A DNA stretch of 64,000 bases from DATAXI01 sp963756185 (GCA_963756185.1 CAVWMS010000015.1:62001-126000), one strand, 5' to 3'. Positions 1-8,602 are shown, numbered from the stretch's first letter. Notes: a model not told the origin generated them from the sequence alone. Made by a program: numbers and translations.

Positions 1-28
1 CCGCAGGACTAACTCACAAAACCCGGCG

Positions 29-952
29 TCAGACCCGTAGCGCAATCTTGCCGCGCATATTGCCACGCACCGCGCGGGCGTAGGCTTCGCGCGCCTGATC
101 GAGGGGATAAACGGCTTCCACGAACGCGCGAATTGCACCCGAATCCAGCAACCGCGCAATCTCGGTGAGCTGCGAAGGGTTGGGCTCGACGATGAAGAAT
201 TCCGCCTTCGTCCGCGCGTCCGTGGCTTCGGCGCTCTGTGACGCGATGGTCACAGCCCTGCCACCCGGCCGAAGCACCTTCCATGAGCGTTCAAGGGTTT
301 CGCCGCCGATCGAATCGAGCACCAAGTCAATGTTCCGGGCCACCTCCTCAAATCGAGTCGTCTTGTAATCGATCGCCTCATCCGCGCCCAATTCGCGCAC
401 GAATCCCAGTCGCTCCGCGGACGCGGTGGCGACCACTTCTGCGCCGCGCCACCGAGCCAATTGCACCGCAAATACACCCACCCCGCCCGATCCGCCATGG
501 ATCAGAACGCGCTCGCCTGCCTTCAGGCCACCGTGATCGAACAGTCCCTGCCAGGCAGTCAGCGCGGAGATCGGCACCACGGCTGCCTCCGCGAAGTCGA
601 GCGTTGCCGGCTTCGGCGCCACCGCCACGGCCGGAGCGGTGCAAAATTCCGCCTGCGCGCCGTTCGCGAACCAATCGTTCATCCCGTAGACCGCATCTCC
701 CGCCTTGAACTCCGTGACGCCGCTCCCGATGTCCGCAACGACCCCGGACAACTCATGGCTCAATATGACCGGGAATGGCCGCGGTTCACCACCACGCGTA
801 TTGAACGTGGGATACCATTGCAGCTCCGTTGGCGTTACCGCTGTCGCGCGGACATGAATCAATAATTCGCCCGCGTCCGGGGATGGCTTCGGCACATCAC
901 CAATCACCAGGCCCTCTGCCCCCGTCTTTTCCGTCAGGTAAGCCGCACGCAT
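29..952 (-). CDS. Zinc-independent quinone/NADPH-dependent alcohol dehydrogenase-like oxidoreductase
   Basis: Medium-chain dehydrogenase/reductase of the quinone oxidoreductase (QOR) type, expected to reduce quinones or enones with NADPH in the cytoplasm. The N-terminal GroES-like half begins MRAAYLTEKTG and contains LSHELSGVVADIGSG; the Rossmann half carries the glycine motif HGGSGGVGVFAVQLA near residues 150-165 and VLDSIGG further on. The structural-zinc cysteines of classical alcohol dehydrogenases are not seen. About 307 residues, normal for the family. I chose the ATG at 952 because conserved sequence starts there; an in-frame start at 1006 would add 18 low-quality residues. The substrate cannot be predicted. 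Confidence 0.85.
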   Translation of the reverse strand: MRAAYLTEKTGAEGLVIGDVPKPSPDAGELLIHVRATAVTPTELQWYPTFNTRGGEPRPFPVILSHELSGVVADIGSGVTEFKAGDAVYGMNDWFANGAQAEFCTAPAVAVAPKPATLDFAEAAVVPISALTAWQGLFDHGGLKAGERVLIHGGSGGVGVFAVQLARWRGAEVVATASAERLGFVRELGADEAIDYKTTRFEEVARNIDLVLDSIGGETLERSWKVLRPGGRAVTIASQSAEATDARTKAEFFIVEPNPSQLTEIARLLDSGAIRAFVEAVYPLDQAREAYARAVRGNMRGKIALRV

Positions 953-1436
953 ATTGCCGGTACACTTTCTCCGCGGCGCCGGATGACAGTCAAGAAGTCC
1001 AAACAAAAACGCCGTGCGAATTACCAGACCCCCTCACCCCCCCGGCGCCGGTCCCAGCTCTGGCAGTCCACGATGCGCCAGGCGCAAAATCAAATTCCTT
1101 GCAGGCAGCAGGAAGACGCGCAGCCCTTCGCGCAAACGCTTCAATCTCTCTGCTTTCCTTTGCGTCTCCGCGCCTTTGCGTGAGTCCCTCTTTCCACCCC
1201 ACCAATCCAGACGTGGTACATCGCACAGACCATCACCTTCGCAATCTCCCAACCTCACTGTCCACTGGCACACCGAAGCGGGACATTTGTGTCAACGGCG
1301 ATCAGCATTCGCCGGCTGGCCGTAAATCGTTACCATTGCCTGAGCAAGAAGCCGCTCCCGCTCCGCGTCCGTCAACCCGTTCATCGTGGCGAAGCGCCTT
1401 GAACTCAGGGGAATGCCGTGCCATGCATGTCAGGCC
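953..1436. other. Non-coding spacer with two dispersed-repeat copies
   Basis: No convincing gene. It holds one copy of a 48-bp repeat (1058-1105) that recurs at 2462-2509 with 44 of 48 identical bases, and a 28-bp copy (1157-1184) of a repeat built from the word acgcaaag on the reverse strand, which recurs at 27302-27329. Open frames here differ in all frames and show no protein-like features. Confidence 0.6.
1058..1105. repeat. 48-bp dispersed repeat, copy 1
   Basis: Shares 44 of 48 bases with 2462-2509, including the run cagtccacgatgcg. Both copies are intergenic and in the same orientation, flanking the toxin-antitoxin remnant. The function is unknown; a REP-like mobile or structural element is possible. 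Confidence 0.7.
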
Positions 1437-1673
1437 ATGCACGCTGTAACGCTCGAAGAAGCCCAGGCGCGCCTGCCCGAGTTGATCGCCGAAACCCAGG
1501 GCGGCGGGGAAATCGTCATCACGCGCGACGACAAGCCTGTGGCAAAGCTTACGGCTGCCGTGGCCGGCGCGGTCCAATCCGGCCTTTCACTTCTCGGCCT
1601 GCTGAAGGGAAAGATCATTTTCCATCAGGGCTGGGAGGAGACTCCCGAGGAATTCAAGCCGTACATGGAATGA
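1437..1673 (+). CDS. Type II antitoxin, Phd/YefM family
   Basis: Small antitoxin of 78 residues that should bind a VapC/Doc-type toxin and repress its own operon. The start MHAVTLEEAQARLPELI and the following GEIVITRDDKPVAKL are typical of the Phd/YefM fold; the C-terminal stretch ending EEFKPYME is the usual toxin-binding tail. The ATG at 1437 is preferred over the upstream one at 1386, which adds residues unlike the family. Its stop overlaps the toxin start in an ATGA, showing translational coupling. The partner toxin is broken, so this antitoxin is now probably an orphan. Confidence 0.85.
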   Translation: MHAVTLEEAQARLPELIAETQGGGEIVITRDDKPVAKLTAAVAGAVQSGLSLLGLLKGKIIFHQGWEETPEEFKPYME

Positions 1674-2055
1674 GGGTGTTGCTGGACACCCACGCGCTGC
1701 TTTGGATCGTCGCGGACTCGCCGCGCCTCTCGCTTGCCGTGCGCGGAATCGCCAGTGATCCGGCGACTGAAAATTCGTAAGCATCGCCTCCCTCTGGGAA
1801 ATCGCGATTAAAGTCCAGTTGAAGTAGCTCGAACTCGGGATGGATTTCGACGCATTCGTAGACTTGATCGAAGGTCAGAGGCTGGCGGTCCTCCTGCCGA
1901 TAACTCCCGCTCACGTAAAACGTCTGCGCCGGTTGGAATTTCACCATCGCGACCCGTTTGACCGATTGCTCGTGGCGCAGGCGCTGACAGAGGACCTCAC
2001 CTTGGCCAGCGCCGACGCCTCGCTTGACGCCTACGGGGTGCAAAGACTCCGGTAG
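1670..2055 (+). pseudogene. Broken PIN-domain (VapC-like) toxin
   Basis: The reading frame starting at 1670 gives MRVLLDTHALLWIVADSPRL, the classic PIN start with the first catalytic Asp, then stops at 1780. The frame opened at 1777 continues the family sequence (VSIASLWEIAIKVQLK), meets an in-frame TAG at 1825-1827, and goes on to DPFDRLLVAQALTED and SADASLDAYG, which hold the remaining acidic residues. So one base appears to have been lost near 1775 and a nonsense codon gained. PIN toxins are ribonucleases that need all their acidic residues. With two separate lesions this is a genuine pseudogene rather than a single sequencing error. Confidence 0.85.
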
Positions 2056-2218
2056 CCCGTCTCCAATCACTCCCCGCCCAAAAAATCTCTAACCACCGCG
2101 ACATCCGTCTTGCTACCGTCATGGAATGGCGCCCGTCATCCACCGCGAAATCGCCGCCCCATCGCCCCGTCTTCCAAAGCAGCCAAACAGCGCATCCGGC
2201 ATATCCGCGCCACTTCGC

Positions 2219-2268
2219 AATCAAGGTCAATCAAGCCCAATCAAGGTCAATCAAGGTGAATCAAGGTA
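2219..2268. repeat. Five tandem decamers (aatcaaggtN)
   Basis: Five consecutive 10-base units of the form aatcaaggtc, the second one changed to aatcaagccc. The stretch is AT-richer than its surroundings. The period matches one DNA helical turn, so repeated binding of a protein to one face is possible, but simple slippage is just as likely. Confidence 0.8.
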
Positions 2269-2409
2269 ATTTCACCCCCCGCCGCACTCCCGCGCAGGTC
2301 AAACTATGCGCAGATCTACGTACAACTGCCCGCCCGCCTCGCTACGCTCAGGCGTTGCGGGCGTGGCATGCCCACGCCCTCACCGGCCAAAAAGCCCCGC
2401 AACCGCAAA

Positions 2410-2437
2410 AATCCGCAATCCGAAATCCGAAATCCGC
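2410..2437. repeat. Heptamer tandem repeat (aatccgN x4)
   Basis: Four tandem heptamers aatccgc/aatccga. The same heptamer recurs three times at 5815-5835, and a different heptamer (atttcga) is tandem at 7762-7789. All are intergenic, resembling the short tandemly repeated heptamers known from cyanobacteria. Confidence 0.75.
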
Positions 2438-2461
2438 AATTGCAAGCGGCGCCCGTCCGGG

Positions 2462-2509
2462 CTCCGGCAGTCCACGATGCGGCAGGCGCAAAAGCAAATC
2501 CCTTGCAGG
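2462..2509. repeat. 48-bp dispersed repeat, copy 2
   Basis: Second copy of the element at 1058-1105, with four mismatches, 55 bp upstream of purS. Confidence 0.7.
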
Positions 2510-2563
2510 GGGCGTCCACAATCGCCCCTTGAATCCCACCGCCCGAGGATTCACTCTTCCCAG

Positions 2564-2794
2564 ATGAAAGCCAAAGTGACCGTGATGCCGAAGAAGAGCG
2601 TGCTCGATCCGCAGGGAATCGCCGTGCGCGATGCGATGCGCCATCACGGGCTGCCGGGGGTCAAAAGCGTGCGGATCGGGAAATTCATGGAAATCGAGGT
2701 CGAGCAGGCGGACGAAGCGCGGCTGCATGAGATTTGCCGCGATTTACTGTCGAACCCGGTCATCGAGGATTACGATCTGCGAGTCGAATCGTGA
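2564..2794 (+). CDS. purS: Phosphoribosylformylglycinamidine synthase subunit PurS
   Basis: A 76-residue protein matching PurS, the small dimeric subunit that bridges PurQ and PurL in the Gram-positive type FGAM synthase, the fourth step of purine synthesis. The start MKAKVTVMPKKSVLDPQG and the core VRIGKFMEIEVE are diagnostic. The ATG at 2564 begins the conserved sequence; longer frames upstream run into repeats. The stop overlaps the purQ ATG by one base (TGATG), so the two are co-translated. Confidence 0.95.
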   Translation: MKAKVTVMPKKSVLDPQGIAVRDAMRHHGLPGVKSVRIGKFMEIEVEQADEARLHEICRDLLSNPVIEDYDLRVES

Positions 2795-3546
2795 TGAAAG
2801 CGGCTGTCATCCGGTTTCCCGGTTCCAATTGCGACCAGGATTGCCATTACGTCCTGAAGAACGATTTCGCGCTCGACGTCGACTATGTCTGGCACAAGGA
2901 GGCGTCGGTCGAGCAGTTCGACGTCATCGTGCTGCCGGGCGGCTTTTCCTACGGCGATTACTTGCGGTGCGGCGCCATTGCGCGCTACTCGCCGGTGATG
3001 CGCAGCGTGGCGGCGGAGGCGGAGCGGGGGAAACTGGTCATCGGGATTTGCAATGGGTTCCAGATCCTGTGCGAGGCGCGGCTGCTGCCCGGCGCGCTGA
3101 TCCGCAACCGGTCGCTGCATTTCGTGTGCGAGCACATTTACGCGCGCATCGAGAACATGGAGACGGCGTTCAGCCACGCGGAGGTGGCTAGGAGCGACGG
3201 AAAACTGCTGACGGCGCGCACGGGGCTGCTGCTGCGGATGCCGGTCGCGCACGGCGAGGGCAATTACACCGCGGACCCGGAGACGCTGCGGGATTTGAAC
3301 CGGAACAACCAGATCGTGCTGCGCTACGCGGACATGCGCGGCGCCATCGGCGACGAGGCGAACCCGAACGGCTCGGCGGAGAATATCGCGGGAATCGTGA
3401 ATCGCGCCGGGAACGTCTTCGGGCTGATGCCGCACCCGGAACGGGCCTGCGACCCGCTGCTCGGGAGCGAGGACGGGAAACTGATCTTTCAATCCCTGAT
3501 CGAGAGCGCCGGAAAAAAGAGCGGGCCCAGTTCAAGAAGCAGATGA
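2794..3546 (+). CDS. purQ: Phosphoribosylformylglycinamidine synthase subunit PurQ (glutaminase)
   Basis: Class I glutamine amidotransferase subunit, 250 residues, that releases ammonia from glutamine for PurL. The N-terminus MKAAVIRFPGSNCDQD, the loop LPGGFSYGDYLRCGAIA, the nucleophile elbow GICNGFQIL with Cys86, and the MPHPERA segment holding the catalytic His and Glu are all present. It starts at 2794 in a one-base overlap with purS and its stop overlaps the purL start as ATGA. The length is normal for the separate-subunit (not fused) type. Confidence 0.96.
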   Translation: MKAAVIRFPGSNCDQDCHYVLKNDFALDVDYVWHKEASVEQFDVIVLPGGFSYGDYLRCGAIARYSPVMRSVAAEAERGKLVIGICNGFQILCEARLLPGALIRNRSLHFVCEHIYARIENMETAFSHAEVARSDGKLLTARTGLLLRMPVAHGEGNYTADPETLRDLNRNNQIVLRYADMRGAIGDEANPNGSAENIAGIVNRAGNVFGLMPHPERACDPLLGSEDGKLIFQSLIESAGKKSGPSSRSR

Positions 3547-5783
3547 ACCAGCAAGTCACGCCGGAACTGGTGGAAAAGCACGGCATCACGCCGGAGGAAT
3601 ACGAGCGCATTCGCTCGATCCTGGGCCGGGAGCCGAATTTTACGGAGCTTGGGATTTTCTCGGTCATGTGGAGCGAGCATTGCTCGTACAAGAACTCGAA
3701 GCCCGAGCTGCGGAAATTTCCGACGACGGGCGCGGGCGTGCTGGTGAAAGCGGGCGAGGAAAACGCGGGCGTGATCGACATCGGCGACGGCTGGGCGGTC
3801 GCGTTCAAGATGGAGAGCCACAATCACCCGAGCGCGATCGAGCCGTTCCAGGGCGCCGCGACGGGCGTGGGCGGGATCATCCGCGATATCTTCACGATGG
3901 GTGCGCGTCCGGTGTTTTCGCTGAATTCGCTGCGATTTGGGCCGATCCGCGGGGAGAAGAGCGAGGCGGTCGAGAAAAACCGGCGGCTGTTCGCCGGCGT
4001 GGTCGCGGGAATCGCGCATTACGGCAATTGCATCGGGATACCGACCATCGGCGGGGAGATTTATTTCGACGAAAGCTACGAGGGCAATCCGCTCGTCAAT
4101 GTGTTTTGCCTCGGCGTGTTGCGCAGCGAGGAGATCGCGCGCGGCGGCGCCGTGGGAATCGGCAACCCTGTCTTTTACGTGGGCGCGGAGACGGGGCGCG
4201 ACGGGCTGGCGGGCGCGGCATTCGCCTCGCGCGACCTGACGGAGGAATCGAAACAGGACCGGCCCGCGGTGCAGGTTGGCGATCCGTTTCGCGAGAAGCT
4301 GCTGCTCGAGGCCTGCCTCGAATTGCTGGCGAGCGGGGCGGTCGCGGGCATCCAGGACATGGGAGCGGCCGGGCTGACCTGCTCGACGTGCGAAACGGCG
4401 AGCCGCGCGGGCACGGGCGTCGAGATCGACCTCGATCAGGTGCCAAAGCGGGAACCGGGGATGACGCCCTACGAGATCATGCTCAGCGAATCGCAGGAGC
4501 GGATGCTTATCATCGTGAAAAAAGGCCAGGAACAGACGGTGCGCGATGTTTTTGAAAAGTGGGACCTGCCTTACGCCGAGGTGGGCGTGGTGAAGGATGA
4601 CGGAATGATGCGGGTGCGCGTGGGACCGGAAGTGGTCGCGGAAATCCCGGCGCGGAAACTGGCCGAGGACGCGCCGATTTACAATCGCGAGGCGGCGCCG
4701 CGCCCGACGCCGGAGCCGCTCGGCACGCTGCCGGAGACCGACGCCCACGAGGCGCTGCCGGCGCTGCTGGCGCACCCGAGCATCGCTTCGAAGAACTGGG
4801 TGTACCGGCAGTACGATCACATGGTGCGCGCGGGGACTTGCGTCCTGCCGGGATCGGACGCGGCGGTGTTCCTGGTGCGCGAGGCGGGAAAAATCCTGGC
4901 GGCGACGAGCGATTGCAACGCGCTCTACTGCGCGCTCGACCCGCGCGAAGGGGCGAAGATGGCCGTGGCCGAAGCGGCGCGGAACCTGGCGTGCAGCGGC
5001 GCGCGCCCGCTGGCGGTGACGGACAACCTGAATTTCGGAAATCCATACAAGCCGGAAAATTTCTGGCAGTTGCGCGAGTGCGTCGAGGGACTGGCGGAGG
5101 CGTGCCGGGAATTTGGCACGCCGGTCACGGGCGGGAACGTGAGCCTCTACAACCAAAGCCCGGCGGGTGCAATCGACCCGACGCCAACGGTAGCAATGGT
5201 GGGATTGATCGATGACCCGGCCCATATCACGACGCAGGCTTTCAAGCATGCGGGCGACGCGATCCTGCTGCTGGGGGAAATCGGCAGCGGACTGGGCGGA
5301 TCGCATTACGCGAAGGTGATCCACGGGCGCAAGGCGGGATCGCCCCCGCGGCTCGATTACGCGAAGGAGAAGGGGGTGCAAAACGCGGTGCGCGCGCTGA
5401 TCCGGATGGGCATGGTGCGGAGCGCGCACGATTGCTCGGAAGGCGGCCTGGCAGTCGCGCTGGCGGAGTCCTGCTTCAGCGGCCTCGAGACCTTCGGCGC
5501 GGAAATCGACCTATCCTCTTTCGCCACCATGCCCCCGGACGATCTGTTATTCAACGAAGCTCAATCGCGAATCATCATCTCCGTCCGGCGCGAAAATGCG
5601 TCGGCCGCATTAACCCTTGCGGAGTTACAAGGCATTCCAGCCCGCCGGCTCGGCTTCACCGGCGGACAGGAGTTAAGAATCAAGTCCGGCGAACGCGAAT
5701 GGACCTGGCCGGTAAGTCAATTGCGGGATAAGTGGTGGAACGCGATCCGCGACTGCATGGAAGGCGAGCAAATTGATAATTGA
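3543..5783 (+). CDS. purL: Phosphoribosylformylglycinamidine synthase subunit PurL
   Basis: The large ATP-dependent synthase subunit, 746 residues, the short (B. subtilis-like) PurL that needs PurS and PurQ. It carries MWSEHCSYKNSKPELRKF near the start, MESHNHPSAIEPFQGAATG around residues 90-108, the Mg/ATP segment GAAGLTCSTCE, and in the second half NLACSGARPLAVTDNLNFGN and ALAESCFSG. It starts in an ATGA overlap with purQ. A 646-codon antisense frame (3489-5429) is a GC-driven shadow. The operon ends here, followed by a hairpin. Confidence 0.96.
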   Translation: MNQQVTPELVEKHGITPEEYERIRSILGREPNFTELGIFSVMWSEHCSYKNSKPELRKFPTTGAGVLVKAGEENAGVIDIGDGWAVAFKMESHNHPSAIEPFQGAATGVGGIIRDIFTMGARPVFSLNSLRFGPIRGEKSEAVEKNRRLFAGVVAGIAHYGNCIGIPTIGGEIYFDESYEGNPLVNVFCLGVLRSEEIARGGAVGIGNPVFYVGAETGRDGLAGAAFASRDLTEESKQDRPAVQVGDPFREKLLLEACLELLASGAVAGIQDMGAAGLTCSTCETASRAGTGVEIDLDQVPKREPGMTPYEIMLSESQERMLIIVKKGQEQTVRDVFEKWDLPYAEVGVVKDDGMMRVRVGPEVVAEIPARKLAEDAPIYNREAAPRPTPEPLGTLPETDAHEALPALLAHPSIASKNWVYRQYDHMVRAGTCVLPGSDAAVFLVREAGKILAATSDCNALYCALDPREGAKMAVAEAARNLACSGARPLAVTDNLNFGNPYKPENFWQLRECVEGLAEACREFGTPVTGGNVSLYNQSPAGAIDPTPTVAMVGLIDDPAHITTQAFKHAGDAILLLGEIGSGLGGSHYAKVIHGRKAGSPPRLDYAKEKGVQNAVRALIRMGMVRSAHDCSEGGLAVALAESCFSGLETFGAEIDLSSFATMPPDDLLFNEAQSRIIISVRRENASAALTLAELQGIPARRLGFTGGQELRIKSGEREWTWPVSQLRDKWWNAIRDCMEGEQIDN

Positions 5784-5788
5784 AAGAA

Positions 5789-5803
5789 GCCGCCTCCGGC
5801 GGC
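5789..5803 (+). terminator. Hairpin after purL
   Basis: A perfect 6-bp stem GCCGCC/GGCGGC with a 3-base loop starts 6 bases after the purL stop and is followed by the AT-rich caaatttaaaaaa. It lacks a clean T run, so it is a weak intrinsic terminator candidate. It also lies just before the heptamer repeat at 5815-5835. Confidence 0.45.
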
Positions 5804-5814
5804 CAAATTTAAAA

Positions 5815-5835
5815 AATCCGCAATCCGCAATCCGC
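5815..5835. repeat. Heptamer tandem repeat (aatccgc x3)
   Basis: Three tandem copies of aatccgc followed by aattccc, in the gap between the convergent purL and DUF2459 genes; the same word as at 2410-2437. Confidence 0.75.
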
Positions 5836-5869
5836 AATTCCCCACCTGCCAATCGACGGCAACCACCAT

Positions 5870-6529
5870 CTAATACCCTTCCGGCTCCCCATCGTAATGC
5901 TGGAGAATAACTCCCTTCTTTTGCGCCTGATGGATCAATGGGCTCGACATGATCGCGCCACACAAGCAGAAGTTCTCGCCCGCGTGGTTCAGCTTCACCG
6001 CGACCCACATATTACACACGTAAGGAAAGTAGAATATCTCGTGGCTGGCGTAAAAGCGACCCGCCGTATAATCGCCGCGGCCCAAGTAAATGAGCCGATG
6101 ACCCCGGGTATAAGTGAACGAGCCGGCGATCTCGCGAACGAGGATTGCGAAGTTCGCCGGTGTCAGCCGGAGCTCGACGATGTCGCTGTGCGGAAACGAC
6201 CGCGTAAGCGGCCCCGAGGCGGGCACGACATGAATGACGGAAGGCCCGGGAAAAATCGCCCTGATCATTTTCCATGTGGACGCCGGCCCCCGATAATAAT
6301 CCGACGCGCCCCACCCGATTACCAACTCATCCGATTTACCCGGCGCAACCTCGCTGCGGAACGGAATGTCGCGCGTGCGGAACGCAATCGAGGTGTGAAA
6401 GTCGTTGCCGAGGAGCCACACCGGTTTGTCCCCGTTTGCCGCGAACGCAACGCTCGAACCAAAGAATAGTATGGCAAGGATGAGCCCCAATCCTATCCGG
6501 AAAAGGGATGGAAAGAATCTGTAAGTCAC
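5870..6529 (-). CDS. DUF2459 family secreted/inner-membrane protein
   Basis: A 219-residue protein with an N-terminal hydrophobic signal or anchor (FRIGLGLILAILFFGSSVAFA). The mature part matches the DUF2459 (TIGR02117) family: LLGNDFHTSIAFRTRDIPF, ELVIGWGASDYYRGP near the middle, and a C-terminal part with FYFPYVCNMWVAVKL. The family's conserved His and Cys suggest a papain-like (NlpC/lipobox-hydrolase) fold, but no activity is established. Its start lies 20 bases after the rodA stop in the same direction, so they may be co-transcribed. Confidence 0.75.
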   Translation of the reverse strand: MTYRFFPSLFRIGLGLILAILFFGSSVAFAANGDKPVWLLGNDFHTSIAFRTRDIPFRSEVAPGKSDELVIGWGASDYYRGPASTWKMIRAIFPGPSVIHVVPASGPLTRSFPHSDIVELRLTPANFAILVREIAGSFTYTRGHRLIYLGRGDYTAGRFYASHEIFYFPYVCNMWVAVKLNHAGENFCLCGAIMSSPLIHQAQKKGVILQHYDGEPEGY

Positions 6530-6549
6530 CTTGTGCCGAGAACCTTCGA

Positions 6550-7662
6550 TTACGCCAGCGTCTTGCGGTGCACCCAGACGCTATTGATAAGTCCGAGCGC
6601 GAACATAATCATCAGGACAAACGAGCCGCTGTAGGAGATAAGTGGGAGCGGGACGCCGGTGATGGGAAGGATGCCGATCATCATCCCGATGTTTTGGAAT
6701 ACGTGGGTAAAGATGAGCGCGGCAAAGCCGACGCATAACAAGAGGCCGATGTCATCGGCGGCGCGATAGGCGACGATGAGGCAGGTGACCAGCAGCAAAG
6801 CGAAGGCGCAGATGACAGTCACACCGGTGATAAAGCCGCCCTGGTTCGCGATAACCGGGAAGATATAGTCGTTTTGCACGGCGGTTTGGGGGAGCGATTC
6901 GATCTCGATCACGGCGGTGGGAGACTTGAAGCCGAGGCCGGCCCAGCCGCCGGAACCGACGGCGTTGAGCGCCTGGTTGATGCCGTAGGCGGAACTGAGG
7001 GGATCGATGTCGGGATGGATGAACGCGGTGATGCGGCTCCGCTGGTAACCCTTCAGGCCGAAGTTGACCATGAGCGGGATGAAGGCGATGCCAAGCAGGG
7101 TGATGGCAATCAGATAGCGCTTCGGCAATCCGCCAATGAAAAGCATCGCCAGGACGACGGGGATCCAGACAATGGCCTCGCCCAGGTCCGGCTGGAGCAG
7201 GATGAGGAGCATGGGCGCGCCGCAGATAATGCCGCAGAGCAAAAGGCGGACGGCGGCATGCAGGTTGCGGAACTGGCTCAGGAGAATGGCGAGAACCATG
7301 ATGCCGGCGATGACCGCGAGCTGGGCCGGCTGGAAATTGATGGGGCCGATGTTGATCCAACTGCGCGCGCCGTTGACCCTGGTGCCGATGAATCGGGCGA
7401 GGACAAGAAAAGCGATGCCGCCAAGGTACATCGGGAGAGCGCCCCACTTGACCCAGCGATAATCGACGAGGCTGGCCACAAAGAAGGCGGCCAGGCCGAT
7501 GCCCACCCACATCGCCTGCCTGCGCCAGAAATTCTGCGCAAAGTACTCATCGCGATACCAGGTGGCCGTGTGGATGATGAAGACGCCGAAAAACGCAAGC
7601 GCGATCATGATGGCGAAGATGAGCCAGTTCATGCCGAGAAACTTGCGAAGGAGGGGGGTCAT
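6550..7662 (-). CDS. rodA: Rod shape-determining SEDS protein RodA
   Basis: SEDS-family peptidoglycan glycosyltransferase for lateral wall synthesis, an inner-membrane protein with about ten helices; 370 residues is the RodA length. Diagnostic motifs are NGARSWINIGPINFQPAQLA near residues 100-120, LLLQPDLGEA in the middle, and the C-terminal GVPLPLISYSGSF. The ISYSGS form and the short N-terminus favour RodA over FtsW. No mreCD or pbp2 gene lies next to it here; it is followed by the DUF2459 gene. Confidence 0.92.
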   Translation of the reverse strand: MTPLLRKFLGMNWLIFAIMIALAFFGVFIIHTATWYRDEYFAQNFWRRQAMWVGIGLAAFFVASLVDYRWVKWGALPMYLGGIAFLVLARFIGTRVNGARSWINIGPINFQPAQLAVIAGIMVLAILLSQFRNLHAAVRLLLCGIICGAPMLLILLQPDLGEAIVWIPVVLAMLFIGGLPKRYLIAITLLGIAFIPLMVNFGLKGYQRSRITAFIHPDIDPLSSAYGINQALNAVGSGGWAGLGFKSPTAVIEIESLPQTAVQNDYIFPVIANQGGFITGVTVICAFALLLVTCLIVAYRAADDIGLLLCVGFAALIFTHVFQNIGMMIGILPITGVPLPLISYSGSFVLMIMFALGLINSVWVHRKTLA

Positions 7663-7805
7663 GGGGAATTGATAATTGCTAATCTAAAATTGCCAATTGA
7701 AGAGAGACGGTATCGGCAGGGGCTCAACTTATCCCATTAGTGCGGGCGAAGCGCGCCAAATATTTCGAATTTCGAATTTCGAGCTTCGAATTTTCGTCCA
7801 TGGTC
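7663..7805. repeat. AT-rich spacer with heptamer repeat (atttcga)
   Basis: Between rodA and the ABC ATPase. It contains aattgataattg-like words (7674-7700; a similar word ends purL at 5770) and a heptamer run of atttcga with one variant unit at 7762-7789. Confidence 0.65.
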
Positions 7806-8594
7806 TCACGCAAAAGTCGGAATTGCCGCCAACAGCTTCCTCGTGTACTCATGCTGCGGGTTCGAGTAAATGGCTTCGGCGCTGGCGGATTCCACGATCT
7901 TCCCCCTGTACATCACGAGCACCTGGTCGCTGATGTGCTCGATGACGGCGAGATCGTGGGCGATGAAGAGATAAGTCAGGCCGAACTGCTCCTGGAGGTC
8001 CTGGAGAAGGTTGACGATCTGCGCCTGGACGCTGACATCCAGGGCGCTCACCGGCTCGTCGCACACGATGAAGCGCGGTTTCACGGCCAGCGCGCGCGCG
8101 ATGCCGATGCGCTGCCGCTGGCCGCCACTGAACTCGTGCGGGTAGCGGTTCATCATGTCGGGCTGGAGGTCGACCTGGGTCAGCAACTCCGCCACGCGGG
8201 CGCGGCGCTCTTCGCGCGTCATTTCCGGGAAATGAATCTCGAGCGCCTCGCCGACGATGCTGAAGATTGTCATGCGGGGATTGAGCGAGCCGAAGGGGTC
8301 CTGGAAAATCATCTGCAATTGGCGGCGCAGTGGCCGGAATTCCCCCTCGCTCATCGGCACGATGTCGCGGCCTTCGAAGAATATCTGCCCGGCAGTCGCG
8401 GCTGCGAGCTTGAGGATGGTGCGCCCGATGGTGGTCTTTCCGCTGCCGCTTTCACCGACGAGCCCGACGGTCGAGCCGGCCTCGACGCTGAAGCTGACGT
8501 CATCGACGGCTTTCACGTCATCGACGTGGCGGCGCAGCACGCCGCCGTAAACCGGGAAATAGGTCTTGAGATTTTTTACTTCGAGTAAAGGCAT
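7806..8594 (-). CDS. Oligopeptide/dipeptide ABC transporter ATP-binding protein (OppF/DppF-like)
   Basis: ATPase subunit of a peptide-type ABC importer. It shows Walker A GESGSGKTTIGRTILKL near residue 50, the signature FSGGQRQRIGIARAL, Walker B RFIVCDEPVSALDVSVQ and the H-loop LFIAHDLAVIEH. The opening LLEVKNLKTYFPV and the Y/F-rich insert VYGGVLRRHVDDVKAVDDVS are typical of OppF/DppF. At 262 residues it ends right after EYTRKLLAAIP, so the C-terminal oligo_HPY extension found in most members (about 320 residues) is missing. No permease or binding-protein gene is nearby in the window. It starts 8 bases after the thiG stop. Confidence 0.88.
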   Translation of the reverse strand: MPLLEVKNLKTYFPVYGGVLRRHVDDVKAVDDVSFSVEAGSTVGLVGESGSGKTTIGRTILKLAAATAGQIFFEGRDIVPMSEGEFRPLRRQLQMIFQDPFGSLNPRMTIFSIVGEALEIHFPEMTREERRARVAELLTQVDLQPDMMNRYPHEFSGGQRQRIGIARALAVKPRFIVCDEPVSALDVSVQAQIVNLLQDLQEQFGLTYLFIAHDLAVIEHISDQVLVMYRGKIVESASAEAIYSNPQHEYTRKLLAAIPTFA

Positions 8595-8602
8595 GAAACA
8601 GG

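Larger units (their letters stand above)
2056..2563. other. Repeat-rich spacer before purS
   Basis: No gene seen. It holds a decamer tandem repeat (2219-2268), heptamer tandem repeats (2410-2437) and the second copy of the 48-bp dispersed repeat (2462-2509). The purSQL promoter should lie at the right end of this spacer, but no strong -35/-10 pair stands out. Confidence 0.6.

Noticed and set aside
3489..5429. 646-codon frame antisense to purL
   Set aside because: Arg/His/Ala-rich shadow of a GC-rich gene; purL on the other strand has clear family motifs.
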